DNA of 64,000 nucleotides from Palsa-1392 sp036493915. Its GTDB lineage: Bacteria > Verrucomicrobiota > Verrucomicrobiia > Chthoniobacterales > UBA10450. The stretch covers positions 11,992-75,991 of the forward strand of contig DASXPA010000137.1 in NCBI GenBank assembly GCA_036493915.1. The letters run 5' to 3'. Positions 25,776 through 34,425 of this stretch are shown piece after piece. The notes beneath the pieces are model-generated. The model saw only the letters and a list, made by a program, of their open reading frames with translations. It was not told where the DNA came from and did no database searches. How positions within the stretch are numbered: the first letter of the stretch is position 1; every line of letters starts with the position of its first letter. The translations under genes and the position numbers were made by a program.

Positions 25776-26654
25776 TCACGAACCGGCGTCGAAGCGGCCC
25801 AGGATGGCATCGAGCTTTTGCCGCGTCTCGGCTGGCCAAAGCTTTCGATCGGTGATAAGCGCTGAGTCGAGTGCCCGGTGCTCCGGCCAATTTGGCTCCG
25901 TCGGAATCCGCGGGATCAAGTCCGCGAGAACTTTTTTGGCCGTCTCGGCGTTCGCGAGCAAATGCTCGATCACGGTTTGCGCCGAGACCGGCTCCTCTTC
26001 CACCTTCCAGCAGTCGTAGTCCGTAATCATCGCCATGGTCGCGAGCGCGATCTCCGCTTCGCGCGCGAGTTTCGCCTCCGGAAGATTCGTCATCCCGATG
26101 ACGTCGAAGCCGTGCCGGCGATTCAGCTCCGATTCGGCGCGGGTGGAAAAGGCGGGACCGTCCATGTTTACATAAGTGCCGCCGTTATGCACTTGCACGC
26201 CTAACGCACGCGCCGATTCGGCGAGCAGGTTGCGCAACGGCGCGGAGATCGGCTCGGCAAAACTGATGTGTGCGGCGATCCCGTTGCCGAAAAAGGTGTG
26301 CTCCGTCCGTTGACTGGTCCGGTCGTAAAACTGCGTCGGGAGGAGCACGTCACGCGGCGCATATTTTTCCTGCAAACTCCCGACTGCTGTGACGCAGATG
26401 ATCCAGCGCACGCCTAACGAACGCAGGGCATAGATATTGGCGCGGTGATTCAGTTCATGCGGCAGAAGCCGATGCCCACGCGCGTGACGCGGCAAAAAGT
26501 AGACACGGCGACCGGCAGCTTCGCCACCGATGATCGCATCCGAGGGGGCGCCAAATGGCGTCTCGACCTGATGCTCCCGCCGGTCGTGGAAGCCTTCGAT
26601 CTGATAAAGTCCGCTCCCGCCGATGATCCCGATAGCCGCGTCGTCTGTTATCAT
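25776..26654 (-). CDS. mtnP: S-methyl-5'-thioadenosine phosphorylase
   Basis: The 292-residue purine-nucleoside-phosphorylase-superfamily protein starts IGIIGGSGLYQIEGF. It contains LPRHARGHRLLPHELNHRANIYAL, ICVTAVGSLQ, NGGTYVNMDGPAFSTRAES and GMTNLPEAKLAREAEI, with later ITDYDCW. These are MTAP signatures. The enzyme splits methylthioadenosine into adenine and methylthioribose 1-phosphate for methionine salvage. No other mtn gene is adjacent. A CCTAACGA copy is read as Ser-Leu-Gly with codon TTA, and a one-mismatch copy lies at 26210. Confidence 0.92.
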   Translation of the reverse strand: MITDDAAIGIIGGSGLYQIEGFHDRREHQVETPFGAPSDAIIGGEAAGRRVYFLPRHARGHRLLPHELNHRANIYALRSLGVRWIICVTAVGSLQEKYAPRDVLLPTQFYDRTSQRTEHTFFGNGIAAHISFAEPISAPLRNLLAESARALGVQVHNGGTYVNMDGPAFSTRAESELNRRHGFDVIGMTNLPEAKLAREAEIALATMAMITDYDCWKVEEEPVSAQTVIEHLLANAETAKKVLADLIPRIPTEPNWPEHRALDSALITDRKLWPAETRQKLDAILGRFDAGS

Positions 26655-26725
26655 TTGGCGCGGTGATTCATTTCAGAAGAAGAAATAGTTGGAAAGCGGA
26701 TAATCGACTTACCTACTCTCTTCGC

Positions 26726-26989
26726 ATGATCATCCTCCGGAACCTTCTTTTCGTCTTCATTAGCCTCGGCGCGGTTGCGATTCTCGCTTCGTGCGCCGGG
26801 CCAGCGAGCTATCGGAGTTCGAGCTATGCGCAGGCGCCTCAGGATCGGTTGGGCTTAGGAACGCGCGGCAATTCTGGCACGAGCCTCTCCCGACGTGCGG
26901 CCCATTTCGTGGTGAAAGCGTGGATCGACTTTTCGCTTAATAGAAGGAAGCGAATGCCTCGGATCGGTGTATTATTTTCGCCCGCCTGA
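26726..26989 (+). CDS. Short lipoprotein, unknown function
   Basis: The 87-residue frame starts MIILRNLLFVFISLGAVAILASCAGP, a signal peptide with lipobox ILASC. The rest is serine-rich and then basic, without recognisable domain. The longer open frame (from 26663) has no conserved extension. Its TGA stop overlaps the miaB ATG (TGATG), suggesting coupled translation. The C-terminal half may not be selected as protein; the lipobox is the main evidence that it is real. Confidence 0.5.
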   Translation: MIILRNLLFVFISLGAVAILASCAGPASYRSSSYAQAPQDRLGLGTRGNSGTSLSRRAAHFVVKAWIDFSLNRRKRMPRIGVLFSPA

Positions 26990-28407
26990 TGCCGAAATTT
27001 TTTATCAAAACCTACGGCTGCCAGATGAACGAGCGCGATTCCGAGCAGGTTGCGCGCTCGCTCCTCGATCGCGGCTATGAGGCCGCGCCTAACGAACAGG
27101 AAGCGGACGTCGTCTTCCTCAACACCTGCAGCGTGCGTGACATGGCGGAGCAAAAGGCGCTCGGCAAAATGGGCATGCTTGGGAAGATTGCGAAGGAGCG
27201 CCCGGAGATGGTTTTCGGGTTTCTCGGTTGCATGGCGCAGGCGCGCGGCGCGGAGTTGGTCAGGCTGGTGCCACATCTCGACTTGGTCGTCGGGACCCAG
27301 AAATTTCATCGCGTGGCCGATTATATCGACGAATTAGTCGAGCGGAGACGCAGCCGCAAGATGGATGATCCGCGTTTTTCCATTGTCGACACCGCGGAGG
27401 AAGCCGGCTCGCAGGAGACGATCCGCGAGCATACCTTGCGCGCGAAGCAGGCGACCGCGTTCGTTTCAATCATGCAGGGCTGCAATATGCATTGCACTTT
27501 CTGCATTGTCCCGCGAACGCGTGGCGTGGAGCGAAGTCGGACAATCGCCGAGATCGTTAGAGAAGTGCGGGAGCTGGTCGCGCGCGGGGTGAAGGAAGTA
27601 ACGCTCCTCGGACAGATCGTGAACCTTTACGGACGACACGAGTTTCCGAAAGTTGGCGGAAAGAGTCCGTTCGTGCAGTTGCTGGAGGCGGTTCACGATG
27701 TTGAGGGACTCGAGCGGCTGCGCTTCACCTCGCCGCATCCGATCGGGTTTCAGGCGGATTTGATTCAGGCGCTGCGCGATCTGCCGAAGCTTTGCGAGCA
27801 TGTGCACCTGCCGTTGCAATCAGGTTCCGATCGCATTCTTAAGGCAATGCATCGTCCCTACACTGCAGAGAAATATTTGCGGCTGGTCGCAGAGCTGCGC
27901 GTCGCCCGGGACGATATTGGCCTAACGACGGATGTGATTGTCGGCTTTCCGGGCGAGACGGATGGCGATTACAAAATGACGCGGGATTTGGTGGAGCGCC
28001 TTCAGTTCGATAATGCCTTCGTCTTTCGCTACTCGCCGCGACACGAGACGCCTGCGGCCGAAATGCCCGACCAGCTGGAGGAAAAGGTGAAGGAAGAGCG
28101 CAACCACGACTTGCTCTCGATCGTCGACGCTTCCGCTCGACGCGCCGGCGAATGCCTCGTCGGCCGAACGGTCGAAATTCTCTGCGAAGGCCCGAGTAAA
28201 ACGAACGCGGCGCGCCTCACGGGTCGCACGCGAGCGAACAAGATTGTCGTCTTCGAAGGAGGTGACGCTGACATCGGCGAACTGATCGATTTGCAGGTTA
28301 CGCATTCGACCGGCTTCAGCTTATCGGGGGTGAGGCCGGGTGCGGAGGCGAGTTGTGCTCCCGCCGGAAACGCGGAAATTCAGCCGGCCGTCGCTCTGTT
28401 TTCATGA
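26989..28407 (+). CDS. miaB: tRNA-2-methylthio-N6-dimethylallyladenosine synthase MiaB
   Basis: The 472-residue radical-SAM methylthiotransferase has the auxiliary-cluster cysteines in YGCQMN, NTCSVR and LGCMAQ. The radical-SAM CxxxCxxC is in QGCNMHCTFCIVP, followed by TLLGQIVNLYG and a C-terminal TRAM domain (CLVGRTVEILCEG). It thiomethylates i6A37 of tRNAs reading UNN codons. QIVNLYG carries Ile-Val where QNVN.Y is usual, a mild deviation. It is coupled to the upstream lipoprotein (TGATG) and to the downstream membrane gene (ATGA). Two CCTAACGA copies encode Pro-Asn-Glu and Leu-Thr-Thr. Confidence 0.95.
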   Translation: MPKFFIKTYGCQMNERDSEQVARSLLDRGYEAAPNEQEADVVFLNTCSVRDMAEQKALGKMGMLGKIAKERPEMVFGFLGCMAQARGAELVRLVPHLDLVVGTQKFHRVADYIDELVERRRSRKMDDPRFSIVDTAEEAGSQETIREHTLRAKQATAFVSIMQGCNMHCTFCIVPRTRGVERSRTIAEIVREVRELVARGVKEVTLLGQIVNLYGRHEFPKVGGKSPFVQLLEAVHDVEGLERLRFTSPHPIGFQADLIQALRDLPKLCEHVHLPLQSGSDRILKAMHRPYTAEKYLRLVAELRVARDDIGLTTDVIVGFPGETDGDYKMTRDLVERLQFDNAFVFRYSPRHETPAAEMPDQLEEKVKEERNHDLLSIVDASARRAGECLVGRTVEILCEGPSKTNAARLTGRTRANKIVVFEGGDADIGELIDLQVTHSTGFSLSGVRPGAEASCAPAGNAEIQPAVALFS

Positions 28408-28949
28408 TTTATCATTTTTCTCTGCGCGCTGCCGGACTCTTCGCCGGAGCACTCCTCGTTTTGTTGAGTTTGTTCGCCGTCTTTTCTCCAGCGCGCGCGG
28501 TCCTTCCGCGCTTTCCGCGATCACGAGTGGCGGGGGCGGCTTTGCTCACGGTCGATCTGGTCTGGTGCTTCTGGTTGCTTGCGACGATGGAGATGGGGGA
28601 GTTCGCCAGCTTTCGCCGACCCCTCCTCATCATCCTGCCGATCGGTTATTTTCTCGTCCTCGCGTTCGTCGATGAATTTCTCGCCGTCCGTGCGCTTGGC
28701 ATTTTGTGTCTGCTCGCGGCGGAACCGTTGCTCGACGCGGCCTTCTTGCGCCCGGAAATGAGCCGGCTACTCGTGACAGTGCTGGCTTATCTCATGATCG
28801 TGGCCGGTCTCCTCTGGGTGACGATGCCGTATCTATTGCGCGATCAAATTTCCTGGAGCACGCGGACGGCCAGCGGCTGGAGAGTGGTCGCGGGCGTGGC
28901 GCTTGTTTACGGCCTCGCGATCGTGACCTGCGCCGCGGTAGTCTATTGA
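28404..28949 (+). CDS. Multi-pass membrane protein, unknown function
   Basis: The 181-residue protein has about six hydrophobic segments: AAGLFAGALLVLLSLFAVF, AALLTVDLVWCFWLLA, PLLIILPIGYFLVLAFV, ALGILCLLAAEPLLDA, LLVTVLAYLMIVAGLLWV and VAGVALVYGLAIVTCAAVV. The family is not recognised. The start ATG at 28404 overlaps the miaB stop (ATGA), indicating coupling and probably co-transcription with miaB. An internal charged loop (FPRSR) and a DEFLAVRALG segment are the only polar features. Confidence 0.65.
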   Translation: MIYHFSLRAAGLFAGALLVLLSLFAVFSPARAVLPRFPRSRVAGAALLTVDLVWCFWLLATMEMGEFASFRRPLLIILPIGYFLVLAFVDEFLAVRALGILCLLAAEPLLDAAFLRPEMSRLLVTVLAYLMIVAGLLWVTMPYLLRDQISWSTRTASGWRVVAGVALVYGLAIVTCAAVVY

Positions 28950-29074
28950 ACGCGTGTCATCGAAAGCGCAACGAACGACCTCACATTCCTTCTGACGGCC
29001 TAACGACGGCCGCAGTGCTCGCCCGGGTGCGACGTTGTCGCATTCACGCGCTTGATTTCTGCGGAGCTTTGGAG

Positions 29075-29102
29075 AGGTCCTTCGCTTTCTTCAGGATGAC
29101 AG
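29075..29102. repeat. REP-like element, family A, single arm
   Basis: AGGTCCTTCGCTTTCTTCAG followed by GATGACAG matches the element at 47701-47728 at about 24 of 28 positions. It corresponds to one arm of the larger palindromes at 31302 and 38138. It lies in the 175-base space before the glycosyltransferase gene, which also holds a CCTAACGA copy at 28999. Confidence 0.6.
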
Positions 29103-29124
29103 GTGGATCGGGAGCGCTTGCGGA

Positions 29125-30105
29125 ATGAATCGCATCCTTCTCATTCGCGGAGGTGCGATCGGAGATCTTATCCTCACGCTTCCGGCGCTGAAATTGTTGC
29201 GCGACGCTTTTCCGAATGCGCGGATTGAGATTCTTGGTTACAAACACATCGTCGCGCTGGCCGAGATGGCTGGCTACGCGAACGGGACGCGCTCAATTGA
29301 ATGCGGAGCGCTCGCGGGTTTCTTCTCGCGAGATGGCGAATTGGCGCCGGAACTGATCGAGTACTTCGGCAGCTTTCAGCAGGTTATTAGCTATCTCTTT
29401 GATCCGGACGAGATTTTTTCAGCCAACCTGAAGCGGGCCGGGGTGCGGAACTTGGTCACCGGTTCTCCGAAGATCACCGACGAAGAGCATGCCGCGCGGC
29501 AATTGGCGCGTCCGCTCGAGCGACTCGCGCTTTATCTCGAGGATCCGGCGGCGACGCTGCGGCTGCCGCAATCGGAGAAGCTCGACCGGATCGCGATTCA
29601 CGCGGGTAGTGGCAGCGAGACGAAGAACTGGCCAATCGAGAGGTGGATCGAGGTTGCGCGGAAGCTGATCGAGCCTAACGACGGCAGCAAGTTACTGCTC
29701 GTGGGGGGAGAGGCGGACCTTGCGCAGCTCGTTGCGCTGCGAGCGGCTCTGCCTAACGAACGATTGGAGTTGGCCGAAAACCTTGCGCTGCCGGAGCTGG
29801 CGGCGCGATTGCAGAGATGCCGATTATTTCTCGGTCACGACAGCGGCATCTCGCACCTCGCGGCAGCGGTCGGGACTTCGTCGCTGCTCCTCTTTGGGCC
29901 GACCGACCCGGCGGTTTGGGCACCGGCGAATTCGCAGGTGCGCGTGTTCCGGGCTGCCAGCCTAACGATGGAGGGGATTGAAGTGGCGGAAGTGATAGCG
30001 GCGTTAAAGGCGTTCCCGTCCGGACCACCCAGAAACGGACTTTGTAACTCCCACGTGAATCAACCAATCTCGCGAGTTGGAAGGTCGCGCCAGGCTATGA
30101 GCTGA
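29125..30105 (+). CDS. Glycosyltransferase family 9 (heptosyltransferase-like)
   Basis: The 326-residue protein begins RILLIRGGAIGDLILTLPALKLLRDAFP, the hallmark of GT9 ADP-heptose:LPS heptosyltransferases. It has the C-terminal donor-site block CRLFLGHDSGISHLAAAVGTSSLLLFGPTDPAVWAP. The region IAIHAGSGSETKNWPIERW is also typical. It probably adds a sugar to lipopolysaccharide core at the inner face of the membrane, consistent with an outer-membrane organism. The last 40 residues are not conserved, and the gene overlaps dnaN convergently by 11 bases. Three CCTAACGA copies lie within 300 bases (Pro-Asn-Asp, Pro-Asn-Glu, Leu-Thr). Confidence 0.85.
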   Translation: MNRILLIRGGAIGDLILTLPALKLLRDAFPNARIEILGYKHIVALAEMAGYANGTRSIECGALAGFFSRDGELAPELIEYFGSFQQVISYLFDPDEIFSANLKRAGVRNLVTGSPKITDEEHAARQLARPLERLALYLEDPAATLRLPQSEKLDRIAIHAGSGSETKNWPIERWIEVARKLIEPNDGSKLLLVGGEADLAQLVALRAALPNERLELAENLALPELAARLQRCRLFLGHDSGISHLAAAVGTSSLLLFGPTDPAVWAPANSQVRVFRAASLTMEGIEVAEVIAALKAFPSGPPRNGLCNSHVNQPISRVGRSRQAMS

Positions 30106-31192
30106 TCCGCATCGGCATCAGAACGTAGAGGAACGGACTCTGGATTTTGATCACGCCAGGGCTCATCTCGTCGATCAGGTCGAGAAAGATTTCGTCTTCC
30201 GCGAGATTGCGCAGCGGCGCCATGAGGAATTCGGGATTGAAAGCGATGGAAAATTCGCGGCCTTTGTAGGCGACAGGAAGTGCTTCCTTTGCTTCACCGA
30301 CCTCGGGCGTGTTCGCAGTAATGTCGATGTTGTTCTTGGTAAAATTGAGTTTGATTGAGTTCGACTTGTCGCTCGCGAGAAGCGAGACGCGTCGAAGCGA
30401 GTTGAGAAAGGTTTCGCGCTCGAGCGTGACGCGTTCCTTCATTTCCGCGGGAATGACCTGCTTGTAGTTGGGGTAATTTCCCTCGATCAATTTCGAAACG
30501 AGGAGCGTGTTGTTCAGATCGAAAGAGATCTGTCCGCTACCGACACTCACGCGCACATCGCCCTCGTCCGTCAGGAGACGCTGCAATTCCGTAACCGCTT
30601 TCGTCGGCACGATGATGTCGGCTTCGTGACTGCGCGGAAATTCGAGATCGATGTCGAGCATCGCAAGTCGCCGGCCGTCAGTCGCGACGAGCGTGAGCTT
30701 GTTGTCTTTGAAACTAAAGAGAACGCCGTTGAGAACGTAGCGCGTTTCGTCGGTCGAGATGGCGTAGGAAGTTTTTTTGAGGCCGTCGCGCAGGTCCTTC
30801 TGCCGGATGGTGACGACTTTGGAATCATCGAACTTCGGGAGGGGCGGAAATTCCTCCTCTGGCAAGCCGAGAATTTTGAAAAAGCTTTGGCCGCTGCGAA
30901 TCGAAGCGGCGTTCTTGCCATCGATGTCGAAGGAAATTTCGCTCGAAGGCAGCTCGCGGATGATGGTGAAAAGCCGCCGCGCCGGCAACGTTGTGGCGCC
31001 TTCTTTTTCAACCTGCGCTTCAAAACTTCCGCGCACTCCGACATCCAGATCGGTCGTCGTTAGGCGAACTTCATTGCCGTTCGCTTGCAGGAGAACGTTC
31101 GAAAGAATCGGCAGCGTCGTGCGCGTGCTGACGACGTTTTGAACCTGCTGCAGACATTCGAGGAGCTTCTCTTTCGTAACGCTAAATTTCAT
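30095..31192 (-). CDS. dnaN: DNA polymerase III beta subunit (sliding clamp)
   Basis: The 365-residue protein has the three-domain clamp layout. MKFSVTKEKLLECLQQVQNVVSTRTTLPILSNVLLQA, LTTTDLDVGVRG, TRYVLNGVLFSFKDNKLTLVATDGRRLAM and the C-terminal YVLMPMRIS are standard landmarks. It encircles DNA and tethers replicative polymerase. It follows dnaA on the same strand with a 276-base gap, the usual dnaA-dnaN order. A TCGTTAGG copy (31057) is read as Leu-Thr-Thr in the conserved LTTTDLD segment. Confidence 0.96.
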   Translation of the reverse strand: MKFSVTKEKLLECLQQVQNVVSTRTTLPILSNVLLQANGNEVRLTTTDLDVGVRGSFEAQVEKEGATTLPARRLFTIIRELPSSEISFDIDGKNAASIRSGQSFFKILGLPEEEFPPLPKFDDSKVVTIRQKDLRDGLKKTSYAISTDETRYVLNGVLFSFKDNKLTLVATDGRRLAMLDIDLEFPRSHEADIIVPTKAVTELQRLLTDEGDVRVSVGSGQISFDLNNTLLVSKLIEGNYPNYKQVIPAEMKERVTLERETFLNSLRRVSLLASDKSNSIKLNFTKNNIDITANTPEVGEAKEALPVAYKGREFSIAFNPEFLMAPLRNLAEDEIFLDLIDEMSPGVIKIQSPFLYVLMPMRISS

Positions 31193-31301
31193 GAATTCGG
31201 AACGGAATCGTTAAGATGTAAGGCTTTCAATTTTATCCGGCAACCGCAATCTCGCGCAGAGCGAAAATCGCGATTCAGTTTGTTAGCGCACCCCTCCGCA
31301 T

Positions 31302-31382
31302 TGTCATTCTGAGCGCAGCGAACGATCTCACAAATTATCCCTGTCGTGGCTCGTGAGATTGTTTGCTGCGCCCACAATGACA
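31302..31382. repeat. REP-like palindrome, family A, in the dnaA-dnaN space
   Basis: TGTCATTCTGAGCGCAGCGA starts the left arm and the right arm ends at TGACA (31382). The two roughly 30-base arms match at about 25 of 30 positions when inverted. A further partial arm (TGTGTGAGATTGCCCGC) follows to about 31420. The repeat occupies most of the 276-base dnaA-dnaN gap and could separate the two transcripts. Confidence 0.65.
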
Positions 31383-31468
31383 GTCCGCAGTGTGTGAGAT
31401 TGCCCGCTTCGTCCCCAAGAGATACCTGCGGCTTTTCAGATTCCGAATTCCCGCGCCACGCTATTCGC

Positions 31469-32824
31469 CTAACGTTGCAGCGCACTATCGATATAGGAGA
31501 TCGTCTGCCGGATTTTGTCCTGCTCTTTCATCCGCTTCTTCACCAGTTTGCAGGCGTGCAGGACGGTGCCGTGATCGCGGCCGCCGAAGGCTTCGCCGAT
31601 TTCGTTGAGCGACGCCTTCGTCAGTTCGCGCGCGAGATACATCGCGATCTGGCGCGGGAAAGCGATGTTGGCGGGGCGGCGTTTGCTCGTCATGTCGGCG
31701 AGACGGACGTCGAAGTGCTCGGCTACGCGTTTCTGAATTTGATCGATCGTGACCGAGCGGCGCGCTTCCTCCTGGAGAATGTCCTTGAGGAGGTGCTCGA
31801 CGACTTCGTGCGTCAGCTCCTTGCCGCTGAGTGAGGCGAAGGAGGCGACGCGCATGAGCGCGCCTTCGAGGCGCCGGACGTTGGTCTTGATGCGCTCCGC
31901 GAGGAAATCGAAAATCTCCGCGCGCAACTTGATGTGGAGGGCGTGTGCCTTCTTGCGCAAAATGGCCATCCGCGTCTCGACGTCGGGCGGCTGCAGCTCC
32001 GCGGTCAGGCCCCATTCGAAACGCGAGACGAGGCGGTGCTCGAGGTTGGCAATTTCCGACGCGGGCCGATCGCTCGAGAGGACGATCTGTTTATGCCCAT
32101 CGAACAGGGTGTTGAAGGTGTGAAAAAATTCTTCCTGCGAGCGTTCTTTGCCGCCGAGGAAATGGATGTCGTCGATGAGAAGAAGATCGGCCTGGCGATA
32201 CCGTTTGCGAAATTTGACGAGGTTGTTGTGCTGAATCGCGTCGATGAACTCGTTGATGAACAACTCGCTCGAGAGATACATCACTTTGGTGTTCTTGCCG
32301 CTGTTGGCGATGTAGTGCCCGATCGCCTGCATGAGATGCGTTTTGCCGAGGCCGACGCCGCCGTAAACGAAGAGTGGGTTGTACGTTTTCGCGGGCGATT
32401 GGGCGACGGCGAGGCTGGCGGCGTGCGCGATCTGATTGTTAGGCCCGACAACGAATGATTCGAAGGTGTTACGCGGATTAAGCCCGGGGCAGGCTTTGCA
32501 TTTCGCTTTTCCCGTGGCGGACCTGGTATCCGATGCGGCTGCGGGATCGAGTCCGGGCAATTCATCCGAACTTTCGACGGCGCAGACAAAAGCGACTTGC
32601 CGCGGACCGCCCAAAACCGACGTAATCGCCCCTTGCAGCGCCGGCATGTGATTACTCTCGATCCAGAATTGATAGATGTTGTTTGGAACCAGGAGGGTGA
32701 CGGTGTCGGCGGTCGCGCTTGTCAGCTTCACGGCGGAAAACCAGCGCTTGAAAGTGTCGGCGCTGACCTGGGGTTTTAGAGCGGCAGCAAGCTTCGTCCA
32801 CAACTGGGCACACTTCTCGTCCAT
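31469..32824 (-). CDS. dnaA: Chromosomal replication initiator protein DnaA
   Basis: The 451-residue protein has all DnaA domains. Domain I (1-85) ends with NNIYQFWIESN, followed by a short Pro/Ala linker. The AAA+ domain starts NTFESFVVGPNNQIAHAA with Walker A YGGVGLGKTHLMQAIGH and Walker B LLIDDIHFLGGKE. The DNA-binding domain IV contains the signature GRDHGTVLHACK preceded by AMYLARELTKASLNEIGEAF. ATP-DnaA melts the origin. The TAG stop lies in CCTAACGT, one mismatch from the dispersed motif. Probable DnaA boxes lie about 270 bases upstream. Confidence 0.97.
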   Translation of the reverse strand: MDEKCAQLWTKLAAALKPQVSADTFKRWFSAVKLTSATADTVTLLVPNNIYQFWIESNHMPALQGAITSVLGGPRQVAFVCAVESSDELPGLDPAAASDTRSATGKAKCKACPGLNPRNTFESFVVGPNNQIAHAASLAVAQSPAKTYNPLFVYGGVGLGKTHLMQAIGHYIANSGKNTKVMYLSSELFINEFIDAIQHNNLVKFRKRYRQADLLLIDDIHFLGGKERSQEEFFHTFNTLFDGHKQIVLSSDRPASEIANLEHRLVSRFEWGLTAELQPPDVETRMAILRKKAHALHIKLRAEIFDFLAERIKTNVRRLEGALMRVASFASLSGKELTHEVVEHLLKDILQEEARRSVTIDQIQKRVAEHFDVRLADMTSKRRPANIAFPRQIAMYLARELTKASLNEIGEAFGGRDHGTVLHACKLVKKRMKEQDKIRQTISYIDSALQR

Positions 32825-33430
32825 GGCGACTTGTTAACAGCGTTAAATAACGCCGGAAATGCGCAGCTGCGGTGGGTGGTCGAAAGCGGAGGGCCTTTCT
32901 GGAAGAGAGAATCCAGTGCCGATCGGGCCGCCGGGATCCCGAAGGAGCGCCTGAAAAAGCCGCATACACGAGGGAAAACAATCTTTTTGCCCGGGCGGAA
33001 ACGCGTTACCCGAGGGGGAGAACGCGACGGAGGCGCGCGTCGGAATAAGTCTGGGATCAATTTTCATATATTCACTCCGGTTGCGGGCCACTGACCTTAT
33101 TCACACTCTATTCACACCGACGATTTTGCCTCCGCCGAGCGGCTTCAGACTAGAAACCAGCCGGGGGGCAAACAAGCAGAAATCCGAATTTTATTTCGCG
33201 CTTTCGCTCAGAAAATTCTTGACGGTCGAGACTGATTGGCAGGTCCGATGTTTTCCCTCGCGAGAGCTTATTTCATCAGTTCGTTAGTCGTTAGGTAAGG
33301 CTTGCCGGCGAGCTCCCGAACGCCGCCGTTTGTTTCGGAGATGGCGCTTCCGGTCGCGCAAAAGGGTTCGCACCGCCGTCATTTTGTCCGAAAGTCTGGG
33401 ACGTTTTACGCCATGCGAGGTCAAATCAGA
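32825..33430. other. dnaA upstream region, putative replication origin (oriC)
   Basis: This 606-base gene-free stretch contains TTATTCACA (33097-33105, a full match to the DnaA-box consensus TTATNCACA) and CTATTCACA (33108-33116, one mismatch) as a direct repeat with a two-base gap. A weaker ATATTCACT is at 33068-33076. A locally AT-rich stretch (TGTTAACAGCGTTAAATAA, about 32832-32850) lies at the dnaA end, and another around 33178-33230. TCGTTAGT and TCGTTAGG overlap by one base at 33281-33295. Position next to dnaA supports oriC, but only two good boxes are visible. Confidence 0.55.
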
Positions 33431-33832
33431 ATGCCCGCTCGAATCGAGATCGGACTGCTGCTGGCGGTCCTTCTCGCGGTCGGCTGCGGCACGGTCTCGG
33501 GTCCGGCGCCGCACTCGATCACGCACATCGTTCTGATGTGGATGAAGCATCCGGAGCGGCCGGGCGATCGCGCGCAGCTGATCCGGGGCGCACAATCGCT
33601 GCGGGTGATCCCTGGGGTCGTGAAAGTGGAAGCGGGCCGCACGCTGCCGCCCGCGAGTCCAACGCTCCCGACGGGCGTCGATCGGAGTTTCGACCTCGCG
33701 GTGGTAGTGAGGTTTCGCGATCGCTTTGCGCTCGATCGTTTTGAACAAGACCCGCGCCGTCTGGCGGCAGTCGAGCGCTATCTGCGCCCACTCGTGAGGC
33801 ATTACGAGGTCTACAACCTGGGCGATCGTTAG
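33431..33832 (+). CDS. Dabb-domain (stress-responsive A/B barrel) lipoprotein
   Basis: The 133-residue protein starts MPARIEIGLLLAVLLAVGCGTV, a lipoprotein signal with lipobox LAVGC. It continues with ITHIVLMWMKHPERPGD, QSLRVIPGVVKVEAGR and a DLAVVVRFRDRFALDRFEQDP block, the alpha+beta barrel pattern of Dabb proteins. GAGGT at 33416-33420 supports the ATG at 33431 over the upstream ATG at 33413. Export of a Dabb domain as a lipoprotein is recurrent, but its function is unknown. The TAG stop is inside a TCGTTAGG copy, and the next gene starts six bases later. Confidence 0.72.
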   Translation: MPARIEIGLLLAVLLAVGCGTVSGPAPHSITHIVLMWMKHPERPGDRAQLIRGAQSLRVIPGVVKVEAGRTLPPASPTLPTGVDRSFDLAVVVRFRDRFALDRFEQDPRRLAAVERYLRPLVRHYEVYNLGDR

Positions 33833-33838
33833 GCACCG

Positions 33839-34357
33839 ATGCGGCTTTTTCGCGCGGCGCTGGCTGCCTTCATCCTGCTTCCTCTACTCTCCTGCGCGGC
33901 GGATGAGATCCCTCCGCCTTTTGGCTTTCGCTGGAATGATAAGGCGGCGCGGGTCGAGCGTGTCCTCAAAGGCGCGAAGGCGAAGATCGTCTCGCGCGAG
34001 ACAAGCGGTGCGAAACAGGTCTGGACGGTGACGGGGCTCATCCATCCGGGCTTGAAGCGGACGCTATTTACCTTCAAGGCGGGACTGCTCACCCAGGTGG
34101 AATTGCAGTACGAATATCCGGATTGGACGCTGGAGCATTACAACGAGCGGATGGGGGAGATCCGGCGTTATTTCGATTCGAAATACGGGATCGGGCGCTT
34201 GATTTCACGCTCGCGCGACAACGAGACGAAAGTGATACAGACGCTCGTGGGATATCAATGGGTGGTCGGGAAATCGGCGCTCGAGCTCTTCTATTTTTCC
34301 GCGCAGGAGGGCAAAAATATCTACCGAAATATTACGGTGACGTACAAGGCAATCTGA
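33839..34357 (+). CDS. Exported lipoprotein of unknown function
   Basis: The 172-residue protein has a signal peptide with lipobox (FILLPLLSCAAD). It continues PPPFGFRWNDKAARVERVLKGAKAKIVSRE, TFKAGLLTQVELQYEYPDW, YNERMGEIRRYFDSKYG and a C-terminal beta-rich region. The 'GF.W......V...L...GAK' start recalls small secreted proteins that gauge a vector quantity from a paired motif, but I do not recognise a named family. It follows the Dabb lipoprotein by six bases and is probably co-transcribed. Confidence 0.6.
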   Translation: MRLFRAALAAFILLPLLSCAADEIPPPFGFRWNDKAARVERVLKGAKAKIVSRETSGAKQVWTVTGLIHPGLKRTLFTFKAGLLTQVELQYEYPDWTLEHYNERMGEIRRYFDSKYGIGRLISRSRDNETKVIQTLVGYQWVVGKSALELFYFSAQEGKNIYRNITVTYKAI

Positions 34358-34389
34358 GTTCGAAAAGCTCTGACCGCGCGCCCACTCGT

Positions 34390-34412
34390 CATCCTTAGCT
34401 GCGCTTAGGATG
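34390..34412. repeat. Short REP-like hairpin, family A variant
   Basis: CATCCTTAGC and GCTTAGGATG form an imperfect inverted repeat between the converging lipoprotein gene and def. It resembles the GTCATCCTGAG...GGATGAC arms of the larger elements and may act as a shared 3' structure. No T-run is adjacent. Confidence 0.4.
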
Positions 34413-34425
34413 GCAAAGTCTACGC

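Noticed and set aside
31193..31468. dnaA-dnaN space considered as the origin
   Set aside because: It holds only the REP palindrome; TTATCCCTG and TTATCCGGC are poor DnaA boxes, whereas better boxes lie upstream of dnaA.
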